DNA of 10,287 bases from CAYOYH01 sp964408165 (lineage in GTDB: Bacteria; Patescibacteriota; Saccharimonadia; Saccharimonadales; CAYOYH01), in assembly GCA_964408165.1 (NCBI GenBank), contig CAYOYH010000026.1, forward strand, positions 1-10,287, given 5' to 3'. Both the position numbers and the translations under genes were made by a program. The notes beneath the pieces were generated by a model. It had not been told where the DNA came from. It did not search any database and worked only from the letters and a program-made list of their open reading frames with translations. Positions 1 through 4,921 of the stretch are shown piece by piece. Numbering within the stretch: the stretch's first letter is position 1; each line of letters opens with the position of its first letter.

Positions 1-145
1 GTCACTTTTGCTGCCAAAAGTGACGATGGGGCGTGCTGCCGAAACAGCACCAGTTTGGTTCTTGAAAAGAACACTTTTTTACCATCAAAAGTGTAGCAGG
101 GTGCGCTGCTGCTTCAGCGCAGGGTTTGGTTCTTCAATGAAGAAC
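1..145. repeat. Tandem duplicated three-hairpin module
   Basis: Two copies, about 70 bases apart, of a module made of three hairpins in the same order. Copy 1: GTCACTTTTG/CAAAAGTGAC (1-10/15-24), GTGCTG/CAGCAC (33-38/45-50) and GTTCTT/AAGAAC (58-63/67-72). Copy 2: ACACTTTT/AAAAGTGT (71-78/87-94), TGCGCTG/CAGCGCA (102-108/115-121) and GTTCTTC/GAAGAAC (129-135/139-145). The linker before the third hairpin is nearly the same in both (TTTGGTTCTT at 54-63 and 125-134). In the second hairpin the pair T34-A49 becomes C104-G119, a compensatory change. On the plus strand the third hairpins are followed by T-rich sequence (75-80, 150-155), so they could act as terminators for a gene left of the window. 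On the minus strand the array lies downstream of khpA. The role is unknown. Confidence 0.75.
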
Positions 146-256
146 GGTTGTTTTTGTCCCTGCCAGCAGGTAGGTAAGCTTTCACCGAAGGACAACGACT
201 TTCGTCTCTACTTAGGCGAGGGTTGACTCTCAGGGATTCATTATTCAGCAGGAAAA
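146..256. other. Intergenic remainder downstream of khpA
   Basis: No gene recognised. A small CCTG/CAGG foldback at 159-170 may be a decayed piece of the neighbouring hairpin array. The rimM, trmD and rplS genes that often follow rpsP in other bacteria are not present between khpA and the left edge. Confidence 0.5.
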
Positions 257-757
257 CTAAATATCTAAATCGTCGAATTCTGCCAATTCTTCGCGAGTTT
301 TGTCGGCTAGAGATTTCTCTTTCTTTTCTTCCTCTCCCTCTTCGTTCTTTTCTTCAACGACTTCTTCGACTTTCTCGACTTCCTTTTCGGCCTCTTCAAC
401 TACTTCTTCTGCTCCCTCATCTGCTGAATCATCAGAAGCGGTATCGTCCGGCGTTTCATCAGCTGGTTGGTCGTTTCTTGGCTCTTCCCTGCGTTCAGGC
501 TTTCCGCCCTCACCGTCGTCCATAATTTTGAAGTTATAGCGAGCATCATTTTTGGTACCAAGCGCACGGAGTAGCGTTCGAATACTTTGAGCTGTAACAC
601 CGCGTTTACCGATAACTCGCCCGAGATCTTCGGGATTCACAGTCAGTTTTAGCAAGACGCCTTTTTCGTCGATAGTCCTCTCTACTACCACGTCATCGGG
701 GTGGCCGACGAGTGATTTTACTACATACTCTACAAATTGCTGGTCTATATTAGACAT
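257..757 (-). CDS. khpA: KhpA-type KH-domain RNA-binding protein with long acidic tail
   Basis: Predicted 166-residue cytoplasmic RNA-binding protein. Residues 1-80 match the small single-KH family (KhpA/YlqC): the start MSNIDQQFVEYVVKSLV is followed by the KH signature with GKRG at residues 50-53 in the context LGRVIGKRG. In other bacteria KhpA pairs with KhpB and binds many small RNAs and mRNAs. The family is usually only about 75-80 residues long. Here residues 81-166 add a Glu/Asp-rich, low-complexity tail that is probably disordered or coiled. Start: ATG at 757 with AAAGGAG at 766-772, 8 bases upstream, a standard ribosome binding site. It lies 105 bases downstream of rpsP, the common rpsP-khpA pairing, and probably shares its transcript. 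The stop is TAG. The family assignment is firm; the role of the tail is unknown. Confidence 0.93.
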   Translation of the reverse strand: MSNIDQQFVEYVVKSLVGHPDDVVVERTIDEKGVLLKLTVNPEDLGRVIGKRGVTAQSIRTLLRALGTKNDARYNFKIMDDGEGGKPERREEPRNDQPADETPDDTASDDSADEGAEEVVEEAEKEVEKVEEVVEEKNEEGEEEKKEKSLADKTREELAEFDDLDI

Positions 758-814
758 TCAGTATTCTCCTTTCAAAAAAGTTGCTAGATGCCTGTAATTG
801 TAAATGAATTAGTA

Positions 815-838
815 AGTCCAAGCAATTTTGCTTGGACT
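815..838. other. Perfect hairpin between rpsP and khpA
   Basis: A 10-bp perfect stem (AGTCCAAGCA at 815-824 pairs with 829-838) and 4-base loop ATTT, 24 bases past the rpsP stop. No T-tract follows it on the minus strand, so it is not a standard terminator. It may protect or process the rpsP-khpA mRNA, or lower khpA expression relative to rpsP. These roles are inferred. Confidence 0.55.
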
Positions 839-862
839 AATGCGTAATCAGGTTTATGGAAA

Positions 863-1399
863 CTACTTGGGTTTGTCAGCTTTTTCTTCGTTTTTTGAGG
901 TGTCTTTTCCCTCAGTAGCTTCAGATAGCTCCTCTTTGTCTTTGGCAGCAATTGCTTTTTCTTCTTTAGGCTCTTCGACGGGAACTTCTTTTTCCTCAGC
1001 CTCTTTGGCTACTGAAGCCTGTTCTTCTTCTTTAGTCTCTAACTCTACGGCCGGTTCTTCTGCTGGCGCCTTTTCTTTAGGCTCATCTGGTCGGTTTTTG
1101 CGTAGTTTATCGGGATTTTTGAGATTTCTTTTTTGGGAAGTGTCAATCTTTACCCATTTCGGAAGCTTAACACCCTCTTTTTTGAACAAAATGGCCGCTC
1201 GGTTTGATGGCTGGGCGCCATTAGACAGATACTTTTCGATAATTTCTTTTTTCAAAACAACTTCTTTAGTGTGAGGATTATAACTGCCCAAATACTCGAC
1301 CACTTTGCCGCCAGAAGGAGACCTGTGGGAATCTTGAACAATCACGCGAAACTGCGCGTGCCCTTTTCGGCCTGTTCTTTGCATGCGTATAGCTAGCAT
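863..1399 (-). CDS. rpsP: 30S ribosomal protein S16 (bS16) with charged C-terminal extension
   Basis: Small-subunit protein needed for 30S assembly. Residues 1-85 are typical bS16: MLAIRMQRTGRKGHAQFRVI, then SGGKVVEYLGSYNP (about 29-42), then PSNRAAILFKKEGVKLPKW (about 64-82). The usual bacterial length is about 80-100 residues; this one is 178. Residues 86-178 are a Lys/Glu/Ala-rich low-complexity tail, basic at first (KRNLKNPDKLRKNRP) and then strongly acidic. I chose ATG at 1399 rather than the in-frame GTG at 1411, because the GTG overlaps the ribosome binding site AAAGGAG (1411-1417) and MLAIR is the family start. It is the first gene of an rpsP-khpA operon with its own promoter at 1441-1469. 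The identity is certain. The tail is unexplained and recalls that of KhpA next door. Confidence 0.96.
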   Translation of the reverse strand: MLAIRMQRTGRKGHAQFRVIVQDSHRSPSGGKVVEYLGSYNPHTKEVVLKKEIIEKYLSNGAQPSNRAAILFKKEGVKLPKWVKIDTSQKRNLKNPDKLRKNRPDEPKEKAPAEEPAVELETKEEEQASVAKEAEEKEVPVEEPKEEKAIAAKDKEELSEATEGKDTSKNEEKADKPK

Positions 1400-1440
1400 C
1401 TGATTTCTCACTCCTTTAGAGTAACGTTTGAACTTGGTTT

Positions 1441-1469
1441 ATTTTACAGATGAGTACCTCTAGTGTCAA
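1441..1469 (-). promoter_or_regulatory. Sigma70-type promoter of rpsP-khpA
   Basis: TTGACA (1464-1469), a 17-base spacer and TAAAAT (1441-1446), read on the minus strand. The start should fall near 1434, giving a leader of about 35 bases with an AAAGGAG site. The plus-strand 10-mer attttacaga at the -10 region is identical to the one at the rpmF promoter (4321-4330). Confidence 0.82.
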
Positions 1470-1539
1470 CTTTCATAAGATTTCTGCCAGATAAGTTTTG
1501 GCTTTAGAAAATGATGATCTTCGTGAAAAATAAATCTCC

Positions 1540-1684
1540 CCGAGTTTAACACTCGGTCCGCCAGCTGGCGGATTCTTGACTCGCATCCCAAGCTGCGCAT
1601 GAAATCCGTCAGCCACAGTGGCGGACAGTTCTTACCCTCGAGACTGGCGCCTGCCTGCCGGCAGGCAGGCTCGGGGTATGCCCC
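1540..1684. repeat. Cluster of GC-rich palindromic repeats
   Basis: Five adjacent inverted repeats: CCGAGT/ACTCGG (1540-1545/1551-1556); a perfect 16-base palindrome TCCGCCAGCTGGCGGA (1557-1572); GTCAGCCAC/GTGGCGGAC with one mismatch (1608-1626); a perfect 22-base palindrome built from CCTGCC/GGCAGG (1649-1670) enclosed by a 9-bp bulged stem TACCC-CGAG/CTCGGGGTA (1633-1642/1670-1678); and GGGGtatgCCCC (1673-1684). The minus-strand reading frame through it encodes a 'PACRQAG' string, which I recognise as a typical by-product of CPR palindromic repeats. I see no coding content. It probably represents REP-like dispersed elements between rnc and rpsP. Confidence 0.7.
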
Positions 1685-1692
1685 TGGCACCT

Positions 1693-1753
1693 AAATCAAC
1701 AAACACGAGGGAAGCGTAACTATAGTTACGGCAAGTGAGTGTTTGATTGATTT
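1693..1753. repeat. Nested inverted repeat downstream of rnc
   Basis: The outer arms AAATCAACAAACAC (1693-1706) and GTGTTTGATTGATTT (1739-1753) are complementary except for one extra base. They enclose a perfect 16-base palindrome CGTAACTATAGTTACG (1715-1730). The structure begins 32 bases past the rnc stop. Read on the minus strand, the descending arm is T-rich, so it may end the rnc transcript, but there is no clean T-tract. It could equally be a small mobile or protein-binding palindrome. Confidence 0.6.
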
Positions 1754-1785
1754 TCCGCTAAAAGGACGCTACTTGGACCGAAGAC

Positions 1786-2490
1786 TTATTTGGCAAGAAG
1801 CCTATAATGTTCGAGCGCTTTCTGAGCAGCTTCTTGCTGGGCTTCTTGCTTGGAATTGCCCTTGCCTTTGCCGCGCAGTTCGTCATCAATGTAGACGCCC
1901 AAGGTGAAAATCTTGTCATGATCAGGTCCTTCTTCTTCGATGACTCGGTAAGAAGGTGTCGCGCCCTCTTCGCTCTGGGCCACTTCCTGCAGGTGTGATT
2001 TGGCATCACGCCAGGAGCCAGATTTTAGTATTCCATCGAGCGTAGTTATGATGTTTTCAGTGATGAATTTTTGCACCGCCTCATAGCCTTGATCTAGGTA
2101 GATTGCGCCAATCACCGCTTCGAAAGCATTGGCTTCGATCTGCTGGCGGGCTCTCTCGCTACCAGCTTTTTCACCACGGCTGAGGCGCAAATAATCACGA
2201 AAGCCCAGCTTATTAGCAGCCGCACTGAGCGATTCGGTACGCACCAGCGCACTACGCCAATTAGTCAAAACACCCTCTGGGTCTTTGAAGTTACCGTGTA
2301 GATATTCGGTCACTACCAGCTCTAGCACGGCATCGCCCAAAAATTCCATGCGCTCGTTATGCTCAGAAACACTTTTGCGGTGTTCGTTTAGATACGATCG
2401 GTGCGTAAACGCCTTTATCAAATAACCGACATCCTTAAACTCTACACCAAGCATTTCTTTGGCAAATTTTACATAGTCTTTTTGAGACAT
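1786..2490 (-). CDS. rnc: Ribonuclease III
   Basis: Double-strand-specific endoribonuclease that processes rRNA precursors and structured mRNAs, 234 residues. The N-terminal endonuclease domain (about 1-150) has the signature NERMEFLGDAVL at 45-56, with catalytic E49 and D53. The second acidic cluster reads ANAFEAVIGAIYLD (120-133), with metal ligand E124 and Asn at 121, where E. coli has Asp. The C-terminal dsRNA-binding domain (about 162-234) ends GNSKQEAQQEAAQKALEHY. I chose ATG at 2490 because AAAAGGAG (2495-2502) lies just upstream; the ORF is open further upstream but those codons overlap the ribosome binding site. It is a single-gene unit with its own promoter and a leader of about 125 bases that carries a hairpin and three heptamer repeats. 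RNase III can control its own mRNA in other bacteria, and the leader hairpin would allow that here; this is inferred. Confidence 0.97.
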   Translation of the reverse strand: MSQKDYVKFAKEMLGVEFKDVGYLIKAFTHRSYLNEHRKSVSEHNERMEFLGDAVLELVVTEYLHGNFKDPEGVLTNWRSALVRTESLSAAANKLGFRDYLRLSRGEKAGSERARQQIEANAFEAVIGAIYLDQGYEAVQKFITENIITTLDGILKSGSWRDAKSHLQEVAQSEEGATPSYRVIEEEGPDHDKIFTLGVYIDDELRGKGKGNSKQEAQQEAAQKALEHYRLLAK

Positions 2491-2523
2491 ATTACTCCTT
2501 TTAGCTAGCGCCAAAAGATTCTA

Positions 2524-2544
2524 ATGAGTCATGAGTCACGAGTC
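2524..2544. repeat. Three heptamer repeats in the rnc leader
   Basis: ATGAGTC, ATGAGTC and ACGAGTC follow one another without a gap. The last copy runs into the left arm of the hairpin at 2543-2563. The 7-base period matches the larger arrays at 9970-10012 and 10068-10287. Confidence 0.7.
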
Positions 2545-2563
2545 ACTTTAACTTTGAAAGTGA
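2543..2563. other. Hairpin in the rnc 5' leader
   Basis: TCACTTT (2543-2549) pairs with AAAGTGA (2557-2563) around a 7-base loop. The arms closely resemble the first hairpin of the array at 1-24 (GTCACTTTTG/CAAAAGTGAC). It is a possible RNase III self-regulation site or a dispersed hairpin copy. Confidence 0.5.
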
Positions 2564-2620
2564 TACGCAATTCACGGCACACTTCTACTTCATGGCCACT
2601 GCTTTTAATTAACGCTACTT

Positions 2621-2648
2621 ATCATAACTCCATCTTAATTTGTGTCAA
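2621..2648 (-). promoter_or_regulatory. Promoter of rnc
   Basis: TTGACA (2643-2648), a 16-base spacer and TATGAT (2621-2626) on the minus strand. The predicted start is near 2614, about 124 bases before the rnc ATG, so the leader would include the heptamers and hairpin listed separately. Confidence 0.72.
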
Positions 2649-2657
2649 TAGTTGGTG

Positions 2658-2777
2658 CCTCTGAACCTCCTGGCTTGTGTGCAGATTGGAAGTTCTTCGT
2701 GAACAGTACTCTTAGGTTCCTAGACTACTCGATTTCTTTGCTGACGAGGAAAAGTTGAAGCACGCGAACTATGGCAG
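2658..2777. repeat. Foldback element copy A
   Basis: This stretch starts CCTCTGAACCTCCTGGCTTG and resembles the left part of copy B at 2900-2940 (CCTCTGACCTTCTGGCTTGA, then a shared AAGTTCTT). Its halves are partly complementary, for example TTCTTCGT (2693-2700) with ACGAGGAA (2744-2751), and the tip is TAGG/CCTA near 2713-2722. Both copies also carry a 'gaactatg' string near their right end. It is less symmetric than copy B and probably decayed. It sits between the Nudix gene and rnc, just upstream of the rnc promoter. Confidence 0.5.
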
Positions 2778-2830
2778 TATGAATAATGCTGCCTAATGAG
2801 TGCTGGAAACTTTAACGAAGCTCAGAAATG

Positions 2831-2877
2831 AAAAGACTCCTCGGGCAAGTAGCTTTGCTACTTGGCCTTAGGGAGTC
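2831..2877 (-). terminator. Probable intrinsic terminator of rpmF-nusB-Nudix
   Basis: On the minus strand, GACTCC(C) pairs with GGAGTC (2871-2877 with 2835-2840). Inside is a strong stem CCAAGTAGC/GCTACTTG with an AAA loop (about 2846-2864). TTTTCATTTC follows at once (T-run at 2831-2834). It lies about 160 bases past the Nudix stop, beyond foldback B. Adjacent sequence at 2872-2887 is a perfect 16-base palindrome that shares the GGAGTC arm, so two hairpins compete for it. Confidence 0.65.
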
Positions 2878-2898
2878 GATCGACTCCGCATACACAAG

Positions 2899-3046
2899 AC
2901 CTCTGACCTTCTGGCTTGAGTGCAGTTCGCAAGTTCTTGTCGAAAAGTGAGAATAGCTGCACTAATGATGCTGCTATTTTTGCCTCGCAGACAAAACTTG
3001 TGAAATGCGCTTGAGAACAGAACTATGCGGCCAGTGGGTCAGAGGT
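2899..3046. repeat. Foldback element copy B with terminal inverted repeats
   Basis: Ends: ACCTCTGACCTTCTGG (2899-2914) and CCAGTGGGTCAGAGGT (3031-3046), complementary at 14 of 16 positions. Inside, CAAGTTCTTGTC (2930-2941) pairs with GACAAAACTTG (2990-3000). The apex stem AATAGCTGCA/TGCTGCTATT (2952-2961/2969-2978) has one mismatch. Nearly the whole 148 bases can fold into one long hairpin. The Nudix stop codon (3039-3041) and last codons lie inside the right end. It may be a MITE-like insertion or a structured 3' UTR. No coding capacity was seen. Confidence 0.7.
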
Positions 3047-3536
3047 TTTCTTTACGGATTCTCTTCAAACCTAGAAGTATCAACTTCCCAATATCCTCAT
3101 ACTCAATCATGTCCAGCGCTTTGTTAACCTGGAACCAGCCAATGCCGTTCATCCAGTCTTCTTTCTCCAGTTTGTCGGTATCGCCCTCTCCTTTTACTAA
3201 ATAAATCTGAGTGGTCATAAGCACCAAGCTTTGTTGCCGGCGATAACGGAAATGGATTTTACCTAGCCAATTCATTACCCTCATCTCTTGCAAGCCAGTT
3301 TCTTCGCGAATTTCTCGCTCGGCGGTATCACGAGCTGTTTCGCCTTTTTCGATGTGGCCTTTTGGTATTGTCCAGCGATCTTTGGCGTCTTGAATTAACA
3401 ATATTTCAACCTTATTTTCCTGGTCACGACGGAAAATAATACCGCCAGCAGTAGGTTCGCGAACAATCTCTTGAATCGCTGGCTTTTTGCGGTGAAAATA
3501 TTTCTTAAACTTGTTTATTGGATCTGGTCGCTTCAT
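3039..3536 (-). CDS. Nudix hydrolase (MutT/Ap4A-hydrolase-like)
   Basis: A 165-residue hydrolase expected to cleave a nucleoside diphosphate linked to another group. The complete Nudix box lies at residues 60-82 with the pattern G-x5-E-x7-REUxEExGU: G60, E66, R74, E75, E78, E79, G81. Metal-binding residues are intact. AGGIIFRR (30-37), ILLIQD (45-50) and WTIPKGH (55-61) form the usual lead-in. A basic start (1-22) precedes the fold. The RWTIPKGH lead-in suggests a diadenosine-polyphosphate or dNTP-type substrate, but this cannot be fixed from sequence. The ATG (3534-3536) overlaps the nusB stop as ATGA and has only a weak ribosome binding site, so translation is probably coupled to nusB. The last codons lie in the terminal repeat of foldback B, so the extreme C terminus may come from that element. 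Confidence 0.92.
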   Translation of the reverse strand: MKRPDPINKFKKYFHRKKPAIQEIVREPTAGGIIFRRDQENKVEILLIQDAKDRWTIPKGHIEKGETARDTAEREIREETGLQEMRVMNWLGKIHFRYRRQQSLVLMTTQIYLVKGEGDTDKLEKEDWMNGIGWFQVNKALDMIEYEDIGKLILLGLKRIRKENL

Positions 3537-4087
3537 TTCTCAGCTCTCTTGGTGGATTTCTTAGTAGTAGATTTTTTTACAGGCTTTTTCGTTGGCTTTT
3601 TTGTTTTGTCGGTTTTCTTAGGTGATGGCTTTTTAGAAGGAGTTTTATTAGGCTTATCTGCCTCTAGCTTCTGCTTGTAAGCGGTTCCCAGCACTCCGTT
3701 GATAAACTTAGACGAATTCTCGCCCCCGAACGCTTTGGCTAGCTCCACCGCTTCATTGATTATCACTTTGGGCGGTACATCATCGTCTATCAGTAGTTCG
3801 TGTAGGGCTATGCGTAAAACAATTTTATCGATTCTAGCTATCTGATCAACCGGCCATTCTGGAGCTATGGGAGCGATGATTTTATCTAATTTCTCAGAGT
3901 TTTCCTGAGTACCGCGCACCAGATTCTTGATAAACGCTTTGTCGTCAATAGTTTCTCTGTAGCGATCAATGTTGCGCCCTAGAATCTCGGCTAGGTCAGG
4001 TGTTTGCTCGGTACTAGAAACGCGAAAATCATACTCATACAGCGTCTGTAGTGCTACTATGCGTCCCAGATGTCGGTTTGATGCCAT
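3533..4087 (-). CDS. nusB: Transcription antitermination factor NusB with basic C-terminal tail
   Basis: All-helical RNA-binding protein that, with S10 (NusE), binds boxA in rRNA leaders and prevents early termination. The core (1-142) has the hallmarks of the family: HLGRIVALQTLYEYDF (6-21), LVRGTQENSEKLDKII (56-71), the IDKIVLRIALHELL stretch (86-99), PPKVIINEAVELAKAFGG (105-122) and SSKFINGVLGT (125-135). The family is usually about 130-150 residues long. Here residues 143-184 form a Lys/Thr/Pro-rich tail (for example KKPSPKKTDKTKKPTKKP) that is strongly basic and histone-like, probably disordered and able to bind RNA or acidic partners. Start ATG at 4087 with AAAAGGGGG at 4094-4102. It lies 51 bases after rpmF and overlaps the Nudix gene by 4 bases, so the three form an operon. 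Confidence 0.95.
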   Translation of the reverse strand: MASNRHLGRIVALQTLYEYDFRVSSTEQTPDLAEILGRNIDRYRETIDDKAFIKNLVRGTQENSEKLDKIIAPIAPEWPVDQIARIDKIVLRIALHELLIDDDVPPKVIINEAVELAKAFGGENSSKFINGVLGTAYKQKLEADKPNKTPSKKPSPKKTDKTKKPTKKPVKKSTTKKSTKRAEK

Positions 4088-4138
4088 TTTCCGCCCCCTT
4101 TTGTTTATTAAAGTATGCCCCCAGAGTCCGAGGAATTA

Positions 4139-4282
4139 CTATTTCTTCTTCCCGCTCTCGCCCTTGGTGGTTCGCACCTTTACGGGCGAAGTTGCGTTAA
4201 CGCGCCGCGCCAGCTTTAGCACATGGTGCGATCGCCTAGAACCAGTTCGGCGCTTAGATGTCTGTTTCTTCGGTTGACCCAT
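4139..4282 (-). CDS. rpmF: 50S ribosomal protein L32 (bL32), short form without zinc cysteines
   Basis: A 47-residue, very basic protein starting MGQPKKQTSKRRTGSRRSHH, which matches the bL32 N terminus (PKKxTSK, then RRxH). It continues VLKLARRVNATSPVKVRTTK and ends GESGKKK. Most bL32 proteins are about 56-60 residues and carry two CxxC pairs after the basic arm; this one has no cysteine at all. Start ATG at 4282 with GGAG (4289-4292) 6 bases upstream; stop TAG at 4139-4141. It is the first gene of the rpmF-nusB-Nudix operon, with its own promoter. The assignment rests on the N-terminal motif and on the length. The pairing with nusB also fits. Confidence 0.88.
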   Translation of the reverse strand: MGQPKKQTSKRRTGSRRSHHVLKLARRVNATSPVKVRTTKGESGKKK

Positions 4283-4320
4283 TGAAAACTCCGTTATTTC
4301 TTTGATTTACCTTGTGAAAC

Positions 4321-4349
4321 ATTTTACAGAAGTAATACAATTTACTCAA
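4321..4349 (-). promoter_or_regulatory. Promoter of rpmF-nusB-Nudix
   Basis: TTGAGT (4344-4349), a 17-base spacer and TAAAAT (4321-4326) on the minus strand. The start should be near 4314, about 32 bases before the ATG. The sequence around the -10 box (TCTGTAAAAT) is shared with the rpsP promoter, so the two ribosomal-protein promoters may be controlled alike. It diverges from the promoter at 4379-4407. Confidence 0.75.
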
Positions 4350-4378
4350 GTAGCTTTGAGAGATATTAAAACATAAGA

Positions 4379-4407
4379 TTGACAAAGCTTATGGTTCGTG
4401 TTAATAT
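4379..4407 (+). promoter_or_regulatory. Near-consensus promoter, leaderless start
   Basis: TTGACA (4379-4384), exactly 17 bases, then TAATAT (4402-4407). Only 7 bases (4408-4414) separate the -10 box from ATG at 4415, so the RNA should begin at or within a base of the start codon. Confidence 0.85.
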
Positions 4408-4414
4408 CGTGGGC

Positions 4415-4897
4415 ATGAGTTTTAAAGTTAATACACCAGAACAACCAATTACACCTGACCCAGCTAGCTTAAGGAGCCCTTTGTCTCTACTACCAGAGCA
4501 AACGCTTTGGGGCGCCCAAACTATATGGAATCGCCTTACAAACCTACTGAGTCGTGAACGGGGTAGTTCAAAACTTACTAAAACTATCGGCATCGGAATT
4601 CTAGCTACTGCAATTGCCGTGGGTGGCAGTGTGGTCACTAAGAATAGCGGTAGCGAGGACGCTCATCTCATTTCAAACACTAAGGTAATGTTCCACGATG
4701 GAGATCGCGGGGTGTTTATCGCAAAAAAACACAACAAAGAGCACCCCTCCCATAGGGTATCAGGGAACAAAATACATGAGGTAGCTCAGGGTCAGGGGAA
4801 GTTTATCGAGACAGGTACAATAATTAGTATCGATATAATGTCCGACGGCGACACCGAAGTAAGATTAATCAGAGACCCTAATAACGACAACGATTAG
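4415..4897 (+). CDS. Predicted single-pass membrane protein of unknown function
   Basis: Not recognised. 160 residues. Residues 1-56 are a Pro/Ser-rich and then basic N-terminal part (NRLTNLLSRERGSSKLTK). A hydrophobic segment at about 57-75 (TIGIGILATAIAVGGSVV) is the only likely membrane span. Residues 76-160 are hydrophilic, with beta-like stretches (KFIETGTIISIDIM, DTEVRLIRD) and an acidic Asn/Asp end. Basic residues before the span suggest the N terminus inside and the C-terminal part outside, or a membrane-anchored surface protein. I chose ATG at 4415, not the upstream in-frame TTG at 4379, because that TTG is the first part of the -35 box. No Shine-Dalgarno site is present; the promoter predicts a leaderless mRNA. 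It is first of three small plus-strand genes, each with its own -10 box. Confidence 0.75.
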   Translation: MSFKVNTPEQPITPDPASLRSPLSLLPEQTLWGAQTIWNRLTNLLSRERGSSKLTKTIGIGILATAIAVGGSVVTKNSGSEDAHLISNTKVMFHDGDRGVFIAKKHNKEHPSHRVSGNKIHEVAQGQGKFIETGTIISIDIMSDGDTEVRLIRDPNNDND

Positions 4898-4906
4898 TGT
4901 TATAAT
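4898..4906 (+). promoter_or_regulatory. Extended -10 promoter of the 4922 gene
   Basis: TGT followed by TATAAT (4901-4906), directly after the stop of the preceding gene (4895-4897). No good -35 box is visible. The ATG lies 15 bases downstream, giving a predicted leader of roughly 8 bases with no Shine-Dalgarno site. Confidence 0.65.
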
Positions 4907-4921
4907 TCAATCCATAAAATC

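Noticed and set aside
828..1274. Ser/Phe-rich plus-strand frame opposite rpsP
   Set aside because: It mirrors the Lys/Glu-rich tail of S16 (antisense of GAA/AAG codons gives Phe/Ser/Leu), so it is an artefact.
1466..1690. Open minus-strand frame of 74 codons between rnc and rpsP
   Set aside because: It runs through the palindrome cluster, gives the 'PACRQAG' type of peptide typical of translated repeats, and overlaps the rpsP -35 box. No ribosome binding site or family match.
1412..1785. Structural RNA gene (tmRNA, SRP RNA or RNase P RNA) in the hairpin-rich gap
   Set aside because: I looked for the conserved cores of these RNAs on both strands and found none; the hairpins are separate palindromes rather than one known fold. 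A covariance search would be decisive.
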